Below, one piece after another: positions 17,946 to 26,946 of a stretch of DNA of 64,000 nt (positions within the stretch are counted from its first letter, which is position 1; every line of letters begins with the position of its first letter). The translations under genes and the position numbers were made by a program. Source of the DNA: Oceanicaulis sp. HTCC2633 (GTDB taxonomy: Bacteria > Pseudomonadota > Alphaproteobacteria > Caulobacterales > Maricaulaceae). Where the stretch lies: contig NZ_CH672428.1 of assembly GCF_000152745.1 (NCBI RefSeq), positions 2,934,725 to 2,998,724 of the forward strand. Direction: 5' to 3'. Below the pieces are notes generated by a model, which did no database searches, had not been told where the DNA came from, and saw only the letters and a list, made by a program, of their open reading frames with translations.

Positions 17946-19013
17946 ATGACCTTTGCCCTTCCCATATTGTTCGCCGTCGCTCTGACGCCTGCTGACGCCC
18001 CGCCCGAGCCTGTCGTGGACTGGGTGCAGTCTCATGCCTTCAACGGCGTTGTGCGGCTTGATACAGGCCATGGAGCGCAAAGCTGGTCCTGGGGCGTGGC
18101 TGATCCGGACACCGGTCGTCTCCTCAATCCCGACACCCGGTTCCAGACCGGCTCCATCGACAAGTATTTCGCCTCCATCGCCGTCTTCGCCCTGATTGAC
18201 GAGGGCGTGCTCGACCTTGATGCGCCGATCAGCACTTATCTGCCGGATTACCGCTCCGACACCGGCGTCCGGCTGACGCTGCGCATGATCCTCAGCAACC
18301 AGTCCGGTCTTCCCAATGATTTGCGTCACGCCTTTCAACGCATCGCCAATGGCGAGGCGGACGCGGTCGACGCCCAGAGCGTTTCGGAAGCGGTGGCGGA
18401 CTATGCCAGCGGCGACCTGCAATTTGAGCCTGGCGGGCGCTTTGACTACGCCCTGTCGAACTGGCTGCTGGTCCAGCACCTGCTCGCAGAAGTGACGGGC
18501 CTGTCCTATCCGGAAGTTCGCCAGCGCTATGTCTATGACCGGGCCGGGATGGGACAGAGCGGCGGCTATGTGCATGACTTGCGCGAAACCACGCCCCATG
18601 TCCCGAATGTCGCCATCGGCTTTGATCCCGAGGATCCTGAAGGACGAGGGGACTATTGGAGCCCGGACTTCTTCAAGGGCAGCTATACGACCGCCGCGGA
18701 CCTCATCGCGCTGGAACGGGCGCTCGAGGCTGGCGAAGTGCTGTCCGCCGAGTCGCGCGCACAATTGCGCACTATCGAGGTTCCAGAACAGAGCTACGCC
18801 TATGGCGGCCGGTTCCGCGATCTGGAGCTCTGCGGAGACTCATATCTCGCCTCGACCCAGTCCGGCTCGAACGGGGCGAGCAATATCACGCTGGTCTATG
18901 TGCCCGCCTTTGACGTCGGACTGGCCCTGCTGACCAATGTGGACGAGAGCCAGGGCGAGATGTTCGCGCTGTCCTATCAGCTGCTTGAAGAACAAGTTGT
19001 CTGCACGGACTAG
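17946..19013 (+). CDS. Exported serine hydrolase of the class C beta-lactamase-like family
   Basis: A 355-residue protein with a short signal-like start (MTFALPILFAVALTPADA). The nucleophile motif SxxK is SIDK in QTGSIDKYFASI, followed by LRMILSNQSGLPND and a Tyr-Xaa-Asn type YALSN. The third motif region is TQSGSNGASN rather than the usual HGG or KTG, so substrate handling may differ. Family members are D-aminopeptidases, esterases or penicillin-binding-like enzymes; the actual substrate is unknown. AGGAG seven bases upstream fixes the start at 17946. Confidence 0.88.
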   Translation: MTFALPILFAVALTPADAPPEPVVDWVQSHAFNGVVRLDTGHGAQSWSWGVADPDTGRLLNPDTRFQTGSIDKYFASIAVFALIDEGVLDLDAPISTYLPDYRSDTGVRLTLRMILSNQSGLPNDLRHAFQRIANGEADAVDAQSVSEAVADYASGDLQFEPGGRFDYALSNWLLVQHLLAEVTGLSYPEVRQRYVYDRAGMGQSGGYVHDLRETTPHVPNVAIGFDPEDPEGRGDYWSPDFFKGSYTTAADLIALERALEAGEVLSAESRAQLRTIEVPEQSYAYGGRFRDLELCGDSYLASTQSGSNGASNITLVYVPAFDVGLALLTNVDESQGEMFALSYQLLEEQVVCTD

Positions 19014-19029
19014 CTTTAGCCCCAGACGC

Positions 19030-19061
19030 AAAAAAGCCCGCGAGGAACTCGCGGGCTTTTT
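19030..19061. terminator. Bidirectional intrinsic terminator
   Basis: A-tract, stem AGCCCGCGAG / CTCGCGGGCT with a short loop, then a T-tract. It lies between the convergent serine hydrolase and atpF, and both strands have a U run after the stem, so it can end both transcripts. Confidence 0.88.
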
Positions 19062-19083
19062 CATGTCGGTCTGTCAGGGCTGA

Positions 19084-19578
19084 CTAGTTCAGCTGGTCCT
19101 TCAGGGCGGCCGTATCGGCCTTCAGAAGGGCGTTGCGCTGGGTCTTGGTCAGCTTCTTGGACAGGAGCTGTTCAGCGGCTTCCACGGCAAGGTCGGCGGC
19201 CAGGGATTTGACTTCCTTGGCGGCCTGGGCCTCAGCCTGGGCAATGCGCTGCTCGGCCATGGCCGTGCGACGCTCGATGCGCTGGGAGATTTCGGTCTTG
19301 GCGTTGTCTCGCAGATAATCGGCTTCCGCCTTGGCCTGCTTGATGATCGCTTCAGCTTCGGCCGCGGCCTCGGTCTGCTTGCGCTCATAGGTGGCCATCA
19401 GCTCCTGCGCTTCCTCGCGCAGGCGGCGGGCTTCATCGAGTTCCTTGCGGATCAGGTCGGCGCGATCATCGAGCGCCTTGCCGATCATTTTCGGGGCGCC
19501 CACGAAGATGATCACCACGAAGAACAGGATCAGGCCGACAAAGGCCCAGAAGCTGGTGTCGGACAGGAGGTAGTTCAT
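19084..19578 (-). CDS. atpF: ATP synthase Fo subunit b
   Basis: A peripheral stalk subunit of 164 residues: one N-terminal membrane helix (FWAFVGLILFFVVIIFVGAP), then a long charged coiled coil (DRADLIRKELDEARRLREEAQELMATYERK ...). AAGGAG lies seven bases upstream of its ATG. It starts three bases after the b' gene and is the last gene of the Fo operon. Confidence 0.95.
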   Translation of the reverse strand: MNYLLSDTSFWAFVGLILFFVVIIFVGAPKMIGKALDDRADLIRKELDEARRLREEAQELMATYERKQTEAAAEAEAIIKQAKAEADYLRDNAKTEISQRIERRTAMAEQRIAQAEAQAAKEVKSLAADLAVEAAEQLLSKKLTKTQRNALLKADTAALKDQLN

Positions 19579-19581
19579 GAC

Positions 19582-20127
19582 TTACTCCTTCGCCGCGTCG
19601 ACAGCTTTCGCCGCGTCGCTTTCAGACACTTCAAGGCCGGCCAGATGTTCGACGGCGACCACGGCGGCGCCGGCCGCGATGGTGCGCACTTCGCCCAGAG
19701 CAGCGTCGCGAGAGGCGCGGATGCGATCCTCGGACTCAGCCATCTGAGCTTCCAGCTCGGCGTCAGCCTTGCGGATGGCGTCGGCGATTTCAGCGTCGGC
19801 AGCGGCTTTCGCCTCTGCGGCCACCGAATGCGCCTTGGCGCGGGCGTCAGCCAGGGATTTCTCATAGGCGCGAACGGTCTCGTCAGCCTGCGCCTTCAGT
19901 TGCGCGGCGGTGTCGAGATCGTCAGCGATGCGATCGCGGCGTTCTTCAATCGCCCCGCCGATACGCGGCAGGACAAAACGGCTCAGCAACACGTACAGGA
20001 CGATGAAGCTGATCGCGAGCCAGAACAGCTGCGAAGCAAAATAGGTCGGGTCGAAGGGCGGGAACGCGGCTTCCGCTGCGTGTCCGGCGCCTTCGGCGTA
20101 TTCGGAATGGGACTCCGGCGCCAGCAC
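19582..20127 (-). CDS. atpX: ATP synthase Fo subunit b' (second b-type subunit)
   Basis: A 181-residue b-type stalk subunit with an Ala/Glu-rich N-terminal lead, one membrane helix (SQLFWLAISFIVLYVLLSRFVLPRIGGAIEER) and a coiled-coil C-terminus. Paired b and b' genes are usual in alphaproteobacteria and phototrophs. Translation probably starts at GTG 20127, which has AGGGAGG six bases upstream; the frame has no better ATG. It follows atpE after a 138-bp gap containing a strong hairpin. It is sometimes named atpG or atpF2. Confidence 0.93.
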   Translation of the reverse strand: MLAPESHSEYAEGAGHAAEAAFPPFDPTYFASQLFWLAISFIVLYVLLSRFVLPRIGGAIEERRDRIADDLDTAAQLKAQADETVRAYEKSLADARAKAHSVAAEAKAAADAEIADAIRKADAELEAQMAESEDRIRASRDAALGEVRTIAAGAAVVAVEHLAGLEVSESDAAKAVDAAKE

Positions 20128-20198
20128 GGCGGCCTCCCTTGCGCAAAGGCTAAACTAGCTCGAGCTTACCGTAAGCCCGACACTATAGAACGCCCCAA

Positions 20199-20236
20199 GC
20201 CGGAAAGACGCAACGAGACTTCGTGCGCCTTCCGGC
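20199..20236 (-). other. Long stem-loop in the atpE-atpX intercistronic region
   Basis: GCCGGAA pairs with TTCCGGC, continued by a G-C pair and CGCA/TGCG, around an ACGAGACTTCG loop. There is no T tract on the minus strand, so it looks more like an mRNA processing or 3'-end stabilising structure behind atpE than a terminator. The function is inference. Confidence 0.5.
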
Positions 20237-20265
20237 CGGAACGAGGGCTGTTCAGTCGGGGTCTG

Positions 20266-20493
20266 TTAGACCACGAACAGCAGCAGCAGGGCGATGAGCA
20301 GCGAGAAGATGCCCAGCGCTTCGGTCACGGCGAAGCCGAAGATCAGGTTGCCGAACTGGCCTTGCGCGGCGGACGGGTTGCGCAGGGCGCCAGCCAGGAA
20401 GCTGGAGAAGATGTTGCCCACGCCCAGAGCGGCGCCCAGCATGCCGAAGGTGGCCAGGCCAGCGCCAATGTATTTCGCGGCTTCCGCTTCCAT
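20266..20493 (-). CDS. atpE: ATP synthase Fo subunit c
   Basis: The proteolipid ring subunit, 75 residues, a two-helix hairpin. Helix 1 is Gly/Ala-rich ([28 protein letters not shown]), the polar loop is RNPSAAQGQ, and the proton-carrying Glu is residue 58 in [10 protein letters not shown]. The sequence is characteristic of an H+-coupled ring. It lies between atpB and atpX. Confidence 0.97.
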   Translation of the reverse strand: MEAEAAKYIGAGLATFGMLGAALGVGNIFSSFLAGALRNPSAAQGQFGNLIFGFAVTEALGIFSLLIALLLLFVV

Positions 20494-20551
20494 GTCGATA
20501 CTCCTCGTAGGTGGTCGGTGCGGATGGATAGGTAGGTCTTGTCGAACGCCC

Positions 20552-21328
20552 CTAGTGACCAGGGTGCAGTGCGTCCGAAAGGTAGATGCAGGTCAGAACG
20601 GCGAACACGTAGGCCTGGAGGAACGCCACCAGGAATTCCAGCGCGGTCAGCGCGACGACCATGATCAGCGGAGCGACGGCGCCCAGAACGCCCAGCGCGC
20701 CCACTGACCCTAGCATGATGATGAAGCCGGCGAACACCTTCAGAAGGATGTGGCCAGCCAGCATGTTGGCGAACAGACGAACCCCGAGCGTCACCGGACG
20801 CGACAGGAACGAGATGATCTCGATCGGGGTCAGAAGGATGTAGAGCGGCCACGGCACGCCGGACGGGAAGAACAGCGAGAAGAACTTCAGGCCGTGCTTG
20901 AACACGCCATAGCCGATCACGATCGCCATCACCACGAGCGCCAGCGCAAAGGTGACGATGATGTGGGAGGTGAAGGTGAAGCCGTGGAAACCCGGAGCCG
21001 GGAAGTAGGGGAACATGCCCAGCATGTTGCCCATCAGGATGAAGGCGAACAGCGTGAACACGAAGGGGAAGAATTTCAGGCCGGCGTCGCCCGCGGTGGA
21101 GCGAATCATGCCCGCCACGAATTCGTAAAGCAGCTCGGCGACCGATTGGGAGCGGCCCGGCACCAGCGCGCGCTTGGACATGGCCAGCGACAGCAGACCC
21201 GCCACGAGCACCACCGAGGTGACCATGAAGAAGCTGGAATTGGTGAAGGACAGATTCCAGCCGCCGATCGAGAAATCAGCGATCGGATGGATCTCGAACT
21301 GTTTGATCGGGTTCGTCGCGTCAGCCAC
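20552..21328 (-). CDS. atpB: ATP synthase Fo subunit a
   Basis: The membrane stator subunit forming the proton half-channels, 258 residues. The essential Arg is residue 184 in [18 protein letters not shown]; other family blocks are [17 protein letters not shown] and [21 protein letters not shown] near the C-terminus. It sits between the AtpI-like gene and atpE. Confidence 0.97.
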   Translation of the reverse strand: MADATNPIKQFEIHPIADFSIGGWNLSFTNSSFFMVTSVVLVAGLLSLAMSKRALVPGRSQSVAELLYEFVAGMIRSTAGDAGLKFFPFVFTLFAFILMGNMLGMFPYFPAPGFHGFTFTSHIIVTFALALVVMAIVIGYGVFKHGLKFFSLFFPSGVPWPLYILLTPIEIISFLSRPVTLGVRLFANMLAGHILLKVFAGFIIMLGSVGALGVLGAVAPLIMVVALTALEFLVAFLQAYVFAVLTCIYLSDALHPGH

Positions 21329-21393
21329 ACCCGGCCCCTTGTGCTACGGCGCGCACGCCGCGTTTCCTACGTCAAACCTCAGCGCCATCCGCC

Positions 21394-21711
21394 TCAGGAG
21401 GAGGCGTCGTCGCTTTGGTTCATGCTCTGCGCAGCGCGAACTACATTCAAAGTGCCCGCTGCGAAACCCATTAATACACCCACCAGAAGACCCCAAGGGC
21501 TCCAGTTGAAGAACTGATCGGTCAAATAGCCCAGACCAGCCCCCACGAGAACCCCTCCGGCGAATTCCGTTCCATAGCGCACGCCCTGTCCCCATCCAGA
21601 GGGGTTCGAGGCGGCCTCCTTCGCCCGACGCGCTTCAAGCTTGGCGTTCAAACGCCGCTCGAAGTCGTGGGGATCGGAAGGGTTCTGGTTCGGTTCGTCT
21701 CGATGAGCCAT
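21394..21711 (-). CDS. atpI: AtpI/AtpZ-type ATP synthase assembly protein
   Basis: A 105-residue protein: a charged N-terminus (FERRLNAKLEARRAKEAA), then two hydrophobic helices (YGTEFAGGVLVGAGLGYLTDQFF and WGLLVGVLMGFAAGTLNVVRAA). The GxGxGYLxDxxF pattern is the AtpI/AtpZ signature. Proteins of this type assist c-ring assembly or ion supply. The first gene of the Fo operon, preceded by a good promoter. The frame extends upstream, but the ATG at 21711 gives the family-like start. Confidence 0.88.
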   Translation of the reverse strand: MAHRDEPNQNPSDPHDFERRLNAKLEARRAKEAASNPSGWGQGVRYGTEFAGGVLVGAGLGYLTDQFFNWSPWGLLVGVLMGFAAGTLNVVRAAQSMNQSDDASS

Positions 21712-21754
21712 GATGACAGGCGACCTCCCGGAGGTAGTCCCGACAGGCGCGCGC

Positions 21755-21783
21755 ACCCTATAAGGGGGCCTATACCCTGTCAA
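21755..21783 (-). promoter_or_regulatory. Candidate sigma-70 promoter of the atp Fo operon
   Basis: On the minus strand, TTGACA and TAGGGT are separated by 17 bases, about 45 bp before atpI, in the 120-bp gap after smc. The perfect -35 makes this one of the strongest promoter matches in the window. Confidence 0.6.
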
Positions 21784-21831
21784 GCAAGGTTGCGGACAAG
21801 TTAACTCGTTGAAGTATATGGCTGTTCGCGA

Positions 21832-24800
21832 TTATTCCGCAGCCAGCATCTCTTCAGCCGAGCTCAGATTGACCGAGACGAGCTGCGAGACGCCCCTTTC
21901 ACCCATGGTCACGCCGAACAGACGGTTCATCCGGCTCATGGTCACCGGGTTATGGGTGATGACGAGGAATCGCGTTTCGGTCATGGCCCGCATCTGCTCG
22001 AGCATGGCGCAATAGCGGTCCACATTCGCATCGTCGAGCGGGGCGTCCACCTCGTCGAGCACACAGACCGGGGCGGGGCTGACCAGGAAGACGGCGAAGA
22101 TCAGCGCGGTGGCGGTCAGCGCCTGCTCGCCGCCGCTCATCAGGCTCATCGTCTCCATCTTCTTGCCTGGCGGACAGGCGAAGATCTCAAGACCGGCTTC
22201 CAGCGGATCGTCATTCTCGGTCAGGCGCAATTCCGCCGCGCCGCCGCCGAACAGCGTCTCGAACAGGGTGCGGAAATGCCCGTCCACCACTTCAAAGGCG
22301 TCAAGCAAGCGCGCTCGACCTTCCCGTGACAGCGTGTCGACCGCCTTGCGCAGGCGCGCGACGGCTTCCAGAAGGTCATCGCGCTCCCGCGACAGACGCG
22401 TACGTTCAGAATCAAGCTCGCGCGCTTCCTCGTCGGCGCGCAGGTTCACCGCGCCCAGCCGTTCGCGGGTCAGACGGGCGTCATCCAGGCGCCGTTCCAG
22501 TTCGTCAGAGGTCAGCTCGGCAAACTCGGAGCCCGCGGCGATCCGCTCGAGCGCGCGGGGCTCTTCGCCCGTCGCGTCTTCCAGCCGCTCGGTGGTTTCG
22601 GTCAGTCGTTCTTCCGCTGCGGACAGACGCGCCTGCGCGGCGGCGCGGGCTTCGCGGGCATTGGCGCTGATCTTCTCGGCCTCGCGCAGCGCCGCGTCCT
22701 TCTCGCGCTGAAGCGATTCGGCGTTGAGAACGGCTTCACGGGCGAGGCTCGCCTTCTTCTCCGCGTCCGTCAGCGCGTCGAGAATGTCATGGCGCTGATC
22801 TTCAAGCCTTTCAGGCTGAGTGCGGGCGGTCTCCAGCTCGGTCTCGGTCTGACCGATCTGGGATTTCAGCGCCTCGACCTGATCCTTAGAACGCGCATGA
22901 CGGCGATCCCAGTCCGCCGCTTCGCGCTCCAGGGAGGCAATGCGGTGACGACGGCCCTGGGCTTCGCGCTTGACCGATTCCAGCGCAGCGCGAGCATCCG
23001 CCGCCTTGCCGCGGGCGCGCTCGGCGCGGGCGCGGGCGGCGATCAGCGCATCCTGACCGTCATCCTCGCCGCTGACAGCCTCAAAGGCGTCTTTTGCGGC
23101 GTCATGCAGCTTGCGGGCGGTCTCAAGCCGACTCTGGGCGCGGCCCACCGATTCCACGAGGCCCGCCCGGCGGGCTTCTGCACGGGCGGCCTGAGCGCGC
23201 GCAGCGGAGAGCGCCTGCTCGGCGTCCCGGCGGCGATTCTCGGCCTGTTTCAGGGCTGATCGCGCGTCATTGAGCTCGGCTTCGGCGCTCAGGCGCGCCT
23301 GATGGCTTTCCTCGGCCAGAGTCTGCGACCGTTCGGCGCCGCGACGCGCCGAGTCGAGTTGGGGCGTCAGATCCGCCAACCGGTTGCGCGTTTCCAGACG
23401 CACCGCAGCGGCGGAGGGCGCGCCAGCCTCGCTGGCGAAGCCGTCCCAGCGACGCAGGGCGCCGTCTTTCGTCACAATCCGCTGGCCCGGTTTCAGGCTC
23501 GCTGCGAGGCGATCCAGATCCGCCGCCTCAACCACGCCAATGGCTTTCAGGCGCGGCCACAGGGCGGCGGGCGCCTCCACATGATCAAACAGGGACTGAA
23601 CGCCCTCGGGCAAAGCGGGCGGATCAATCTCCGCACCTTGCCAGCGTCGGGCGGACGACGGGCTCAGACCTGCTTCCAGATCATCGCCCAGTGCGGCCGC
23701 GAGCGCCTGTTCATAACCTGCGGAGGCGCGGACCTCATCGAGTGCGCGATCACCTTCGTCGGAACTGGCGAGCAGACGTTCAAGCCCCGAGATCTCGCGC
23801 TCCAGCGCACGCACATCGGCCTGGGCGAGCTGAACCTCTTCCCGGGCGGTCTGGGCCGCGGAGCGGGCGCTCTCGGCCAACTCATCCAGATCGGCGATCC
23901 GGCCCGCCTGGTCCTCAACCGCCGCGTTGGCGTCATCCACACTGGCTTGAAGACTCTCCAGATCGGGGCCGACCACATCATCAAACCGGTCGAGCGTCGC
24001 CTGGGCGTTCTCGGCCTCGACCTCCAGCGTGCGCACCTGACGCTCGGCCTGCTCCAGCTCACGCTGGGCGCCATCACGGCGGGCCTTGATCTGGGCGACG
24101 GCGTTGGATGCGGCGTCGAGATGCTGCTCCGCCTTGCCGCGGTCCTTGTCGGCGTCGTTGAGCACCGCTTCGGCGCGGGTCTGAGCGTTCGCATCATCGG
24201 CCGCCTGATCGCGGGCATGCTTGAGCTGGCCGTGCAGGCGCTCATGCGCGGCCTGGGCTTCTTCAAGCAGCTCGCTTTCGCGCTTGAGCGTGCCTGTGAG
24301 TTCCACAAGGCGCGCTTCACCGCGTTCGATGGCGGCGCGGGCGGCTTCGATGTCGCGTTCCAGCTGGTCGCGGGCGCGCTCGGTATGGCGCAGGGCGGCG
24401 GCGGCTTCCGCTTCGGCTTCGCGCAAGGGCTGGACGGCGCTCTGGGCCTGTTCCGCCTCGATCATCGCCCCTGCGGAGGCGCGTAGCGCCAGCTCGGCCT
24501 CGGCGTCGGTTTCCTTGAGCTTCACCCGTGCGGTTTCGACCGCTTCACCCGCCTCTTTCCAGCGCCGGATCCAGAGCAGGGCTTCAAAATTACGAATGGT
24601 CTGGGAGAGATCGCGATAGCGGCCCGCCTGCTTGGCCTGACGCTGCAGGGCCGCGTGGCGACTGTCGAGATCCTCGACAATCTCCAGAATGCGATCAAGA
24701 TTGGTCTCGGCGGCGGCGAGCTTGAGCTGGGCCTCGCGGCGGCGCGCGCGCAGACCCGCGACGCCGGCCGCTTCTTCCAGCACGCGGCGTCGGTTTTCCG

Positions 24801-25269
24801 GCTTGGCGTTGATCAGCTCGCTGATCTGGCCCTGACGCACAAGCGCGGGCGAGTTCGCGCCCGTGCCTGCGTCCGCGAACAGCAGCTGGACGTCCTTGGC
24901 GCGGACCTCTTCGCCATTGATCTTGTAGTCCGAGCCCTTGCCGCGGGTGATCCGGCGGACGACCTCGAGCATGTCATGATCGTTGAAGCGGGCGGGCGCG
25001 CGCTTGTCGGTATTGTCGACAACTAGGGTGACTTCGGCGTGATTGCGGGCCGGGCGGCTGTCGGTGCCGGCGAAGATCACGTCTTCCATGCCGCCGCCGC
25101 GCAGGGATTTCGCCGAGGTGGCGCCCATCACCCAGCGCAGGGCTTCAAGCAGGTTGGATTTGCCGCAGCCGTTCGGACCGATAATGCCGGTCAGCCCGGC
25201 GTCGATCCGCAGCTCGGTCGGGTCAACAAACGATTTGAAGCCGGCCAGGCGCAGCTGGGTGAACTTCAA
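21832..25269 (-). CDS. smc: Chromosome segregation protein SMC
   Basis: The condensin ATPase, 1145 residues. Walker A is GPNGCGKS (31-38) in the N-terminal head; two long coiled coils flank a hinge near the middle; the C-terminal head has the signature LMSGGEQALTATALIFAVF and Walker B PVCVLDEVDAPLDDANVDRYC. The length matches alphaproteobacterial SMC. The kleisin partners ScpA/ScpB are not in the window. It lies downstream of two DsbA-like genes on the same strand. Confidence 0.98.
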   Translation of the reverse strand: MKFTQLRLAGFKSFVDPTELRIDAGLTGIIGPNGCGKSNLLEALRWVMGATSAKSLRGGGMEDVIFAGTDSRPARNHAEVTLVVDNTDKRAPARFNDHDMLEVVRRITRGKGSDYKINGEEVRAKDVQLLFADAGTGANSPALVRQGQISELINAKPENRRRVLEEAAGVAGLRARRREAQLKLAAAETNLDRILEIVEDLDSRHAALQRQAKQAGRYRDLSQTIRNFEALLWIRRWKEAGEAVETARVKLKETDAEAELALRASAGAMIEAEQAQSAVQPLREAEAEAAAALRHTERARDQLERDIEAARAAIERGEARLVELTGTLKRESELLEEAQAAHERLHGQLKHARDQAADDANAQTRAEAVLNDADKDRGKAEQHLDAASNAVAQIKARRDGAQRELEQAERQVRTLEVEAENAQATLDRFDDVVGPDLESLQASVDDANAAVEDQAGRIADLDELAESARSAAQTAREEVQLAQADVRALEREISGLERLLASSDEGDRALDEVRASAGYEQALAAALGDDLEAGLSPSSARRWQGAEIDPPALPEGVQSLFDHVEAPAALWPRLKAIGVVEAADLDRLAASLKPGQRIVTKDGALRRWDGFASEAGAPSAAAVRLETRNRLADLTPQLDSARRGAERSQTLAEESHQARLSAEAELNDARSALKQAENRRRDAEQALSAARAQAARAEARRAGLVESVGRAQSRLETARKLHDAAKDAFEAVSGEDDGQDALIAARARAERARGKAADARAALESVKREAQGRRHRIASLEREAADWDRRHARSKDQVEALKSQIGQTETELETARTQPERLEDQRHDILDALTDAEKKASLAREAVLNAESLQREKDAALREAEKISANAREARAAAQARLSAAEERLTETTERLEDATGEEPRALERIAAGSEFAELTSDELERRLDDARLTRERLGAVNLRADEEARELDSERTRLSRERDDLLEAVARLRKAVDTLSREGRARLLDAFEVVDGHFRTLFETLFGGGAAELRLTENDDPLEAGLEIFACPPGKKMETMSLMSGGEQALTATALIFAVFLVSPAPVCVLDEVDAPLDDANVDRYCAMLEQMRAMTETRFLVITHNPVTMSRMNRLFGVTMGERGVSQLVSVNLSSAEEMLAAE

Positions 25270-25406
25270 CCTCAGACCTCCACTGGCGCTGAACGCCGGT
25301 TTTCCGGTCTGTCAGTCGCCGCCATCCCTGCCGAAACATCATTCGGCTCAAACCCTTCGCAGGCGATCTGAGGGGAGACCGCCTGCAAAAGGTCTGCACG
25401 GGAAGG

Positions 25407-26129
25407 CTAGCCTTCCGCGCGCGCCTTGAATAGGGCGATGATTCGGTCCCAGGTGTCTCGATCAATCTGAGCGGGGATTTCGCCCTGATCGTCCACGAGG
25501 GGCTCGCCGTTGGCCGCATAGACCTGACCGTTTTCGCCAGCCATCTGATCGAGATCCTGACCATTGATGATGAAGTGCGGCGTGCCGCCGACGCCGTCGC
25601 GAACGGCCTGCATGTTGGCCTCTTCCACCGCTTCAAGGACCTCCTGATTGGTCATGCAGGCGCGGAATTCCGCGTCCGAGAAACCCGCGGTGCGGGCGAT
25701 GGATAGAAATTGCGCTTGCGCATTGCCTTGCTGCATGGCGCTGAACAGGGCGCGCTGCTGTTCGAACAGCAGGTCGATGACGTCGAGATACTGATCTTCG
25801 GGCGCGCAACGGGCCAGCATGAAGCCGGCGCGCGCGAGATTCGGCTGACCGGTCAGCATTTCCCGGAAGACGAAGCGCACATCGCCCCGCTCCACCGCGT
25901 CATCAATCGCGGGTTTGCCCTGATTGTAGAAGGCGCCGCAACCGGGGCAGGACGTGGAGGCGTATTCGATGATGGTGACAGGGGCGTCAATGGGGCCCAC
26001 GCCGCGATCGCCTTCGCGTTCATAGGCGGAATGACCGTCCGGGGCGCCGCCGCCCGAACAGGCGGTCAGCATCACGGCGCCGGCGAGAGCGGCGGCGAGG
26101 GTGAGGGCGCGGCGGGTGAAAGTCGTCAC
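25407..26129 (-). CDS. DsbA-like thiol-disulfide oxidoreductase, lipoprotein form
   Basis: A 240-residue thioredoxin-fold protein with the active site CPGC (61-64) after APVTIIEYASTS. The N-terminus MTTFTRRALTLAAALAGAVMLTAC has a lipobox (Cys 24), so it is probably membrane-anchored in the periplasm. GTG at 26129 has GGAG eight bases upstream and gives a clean signal; a TTG at 26165 is less likely. It is closely related to the next gene upstream, a local duplication. Partners of the DsbB or ScsB type are not nearby. Confidence 0.88.
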   Translation of the reverse strand: MTTFTRRALTLAAALAGAVMLTACSGGGAPDGHSAYEREGDRGVGPIDAPVTIIEYASTSCPGCGAFYNQGKPAIDDAVERGDVRFVFREMLTGQPNLARAGFMLARCAPEDQYLDVIDLLFEQQRALFSAMQQGNAQAQFLSIARTAGFSDAEFRACMTNQEVLEAVEEANMQAVRDGVGGTPHFIINGQDLDQMAGENGQVYAANGEPLVDDQGEIPAQIDRDTWDRIIALFKARAEG

Positions 26130-26205
26130 GGGTTGAACTCCAATCAGGGTGTCTGGCCGGCGCAAGACAGCGCGGCGGTCTTGAGTTGTCGGCAGCTTAG
26201 CGGTC

Positions 26206-26928
26206 TCAGCCGCCCTTATACAGAGTGATGATGCGGCGGAAGGTGTCTGCCTCGAGATTTGCGGGAATCACGCCTTCCTCATCCGTCAGCGGAGCGCCGT
26301 TCACCGTGTAGACCTGACCTTCGCCGGAGCTGTCGGGCTCGGCGATCAGGCGGTCGCCATTGATGATGAAATACGGGGTGGAGCGCACGCCGTCCTCCAG
26401 CGCCGTGCGGTGGGCGTTCTGGACCTGGGTGATCGCGGCCTCATCGCTGAAGCACGCCTGCACATCCTCGGGGGAAAACCCGAACTCGGCGGCGATCGCA
26501 TTGAAACGCTCTTGCGCCTCACCGGTCTGCAAGGCCTCGAAAATGGATCGCATATTGGTGAAGAGCGAGTCGATGACCTCGAAATACTGGTCGTCCGGCG
26601 CGCATTCCGCCAGCGCAAAGCCGGCGATGGCGATATTGGGCTGGCCGGTGATCATTTCGCGGAAGACAAAGCGAACATCGCCGGCTTCGATCGCCGCGTT
26701 GACTGCAGTGAAGCCGGCTTCCTGAAAATGCCCGCAATGACCGCAGGCCACCGAGCCATATTCGATAAAGGTCACAGGGGCGTCTGCATCGCCCATGACC
26801 TTGTCGTCTGCGCGCACCTGTCCGGCCTGGGCTTCCGTCAGGGAGGTGGCGTTCTGGGCTAGCGCGGCTCCGGAGAGGACCAGGGCGGCGGTGATCGCGG
26901 ACAGTCCGCGGCGGGTCAGTGACAGCAC
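26206..26928 (-). CDS. DsbA-like thiol-disulfide oxidoreductase, soluble periplasmic form
   Basis: Paralogue of the downstream gene, also 240 residues. The signal peptide ends in ALVLSGAALAQ, so it is secreted without a lipid anchor; the active site is CGHC (62-65). The cis-Pro loop is GVRSTPYFIING. GTG at 26928 has GGAG seven bases upstream. The CGHC dipeptide differs from the CPGC of its neighbour, suggesting different redox potentials; the physiological substrates are unknown. Confidence 0.9.
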   Translation of the reverse strand: MLSLTRRGLSAITAALVLSGAALAQNATSLTEAQAGQVRADDKVMGDADAPVTFIEYGSVACGHCGHFQEAGFTAVNAAIEAGDVRFVFREMITGQPNIAIAGFALAECAPDDQYFEVIDSLFTNMRSIFEALQTGEAQERFNAIAAEFGFSPEDVQACFSDEAAITQVQNAHRTALEDGVRSTPYFIINGDRLIAEPDSSGEGQVYTVNGAPLTDEEGVIPANLEADTFRRIITLYKGG

Positions 26929-26946
26929 TTCAGTCTCCAGTCTGCG

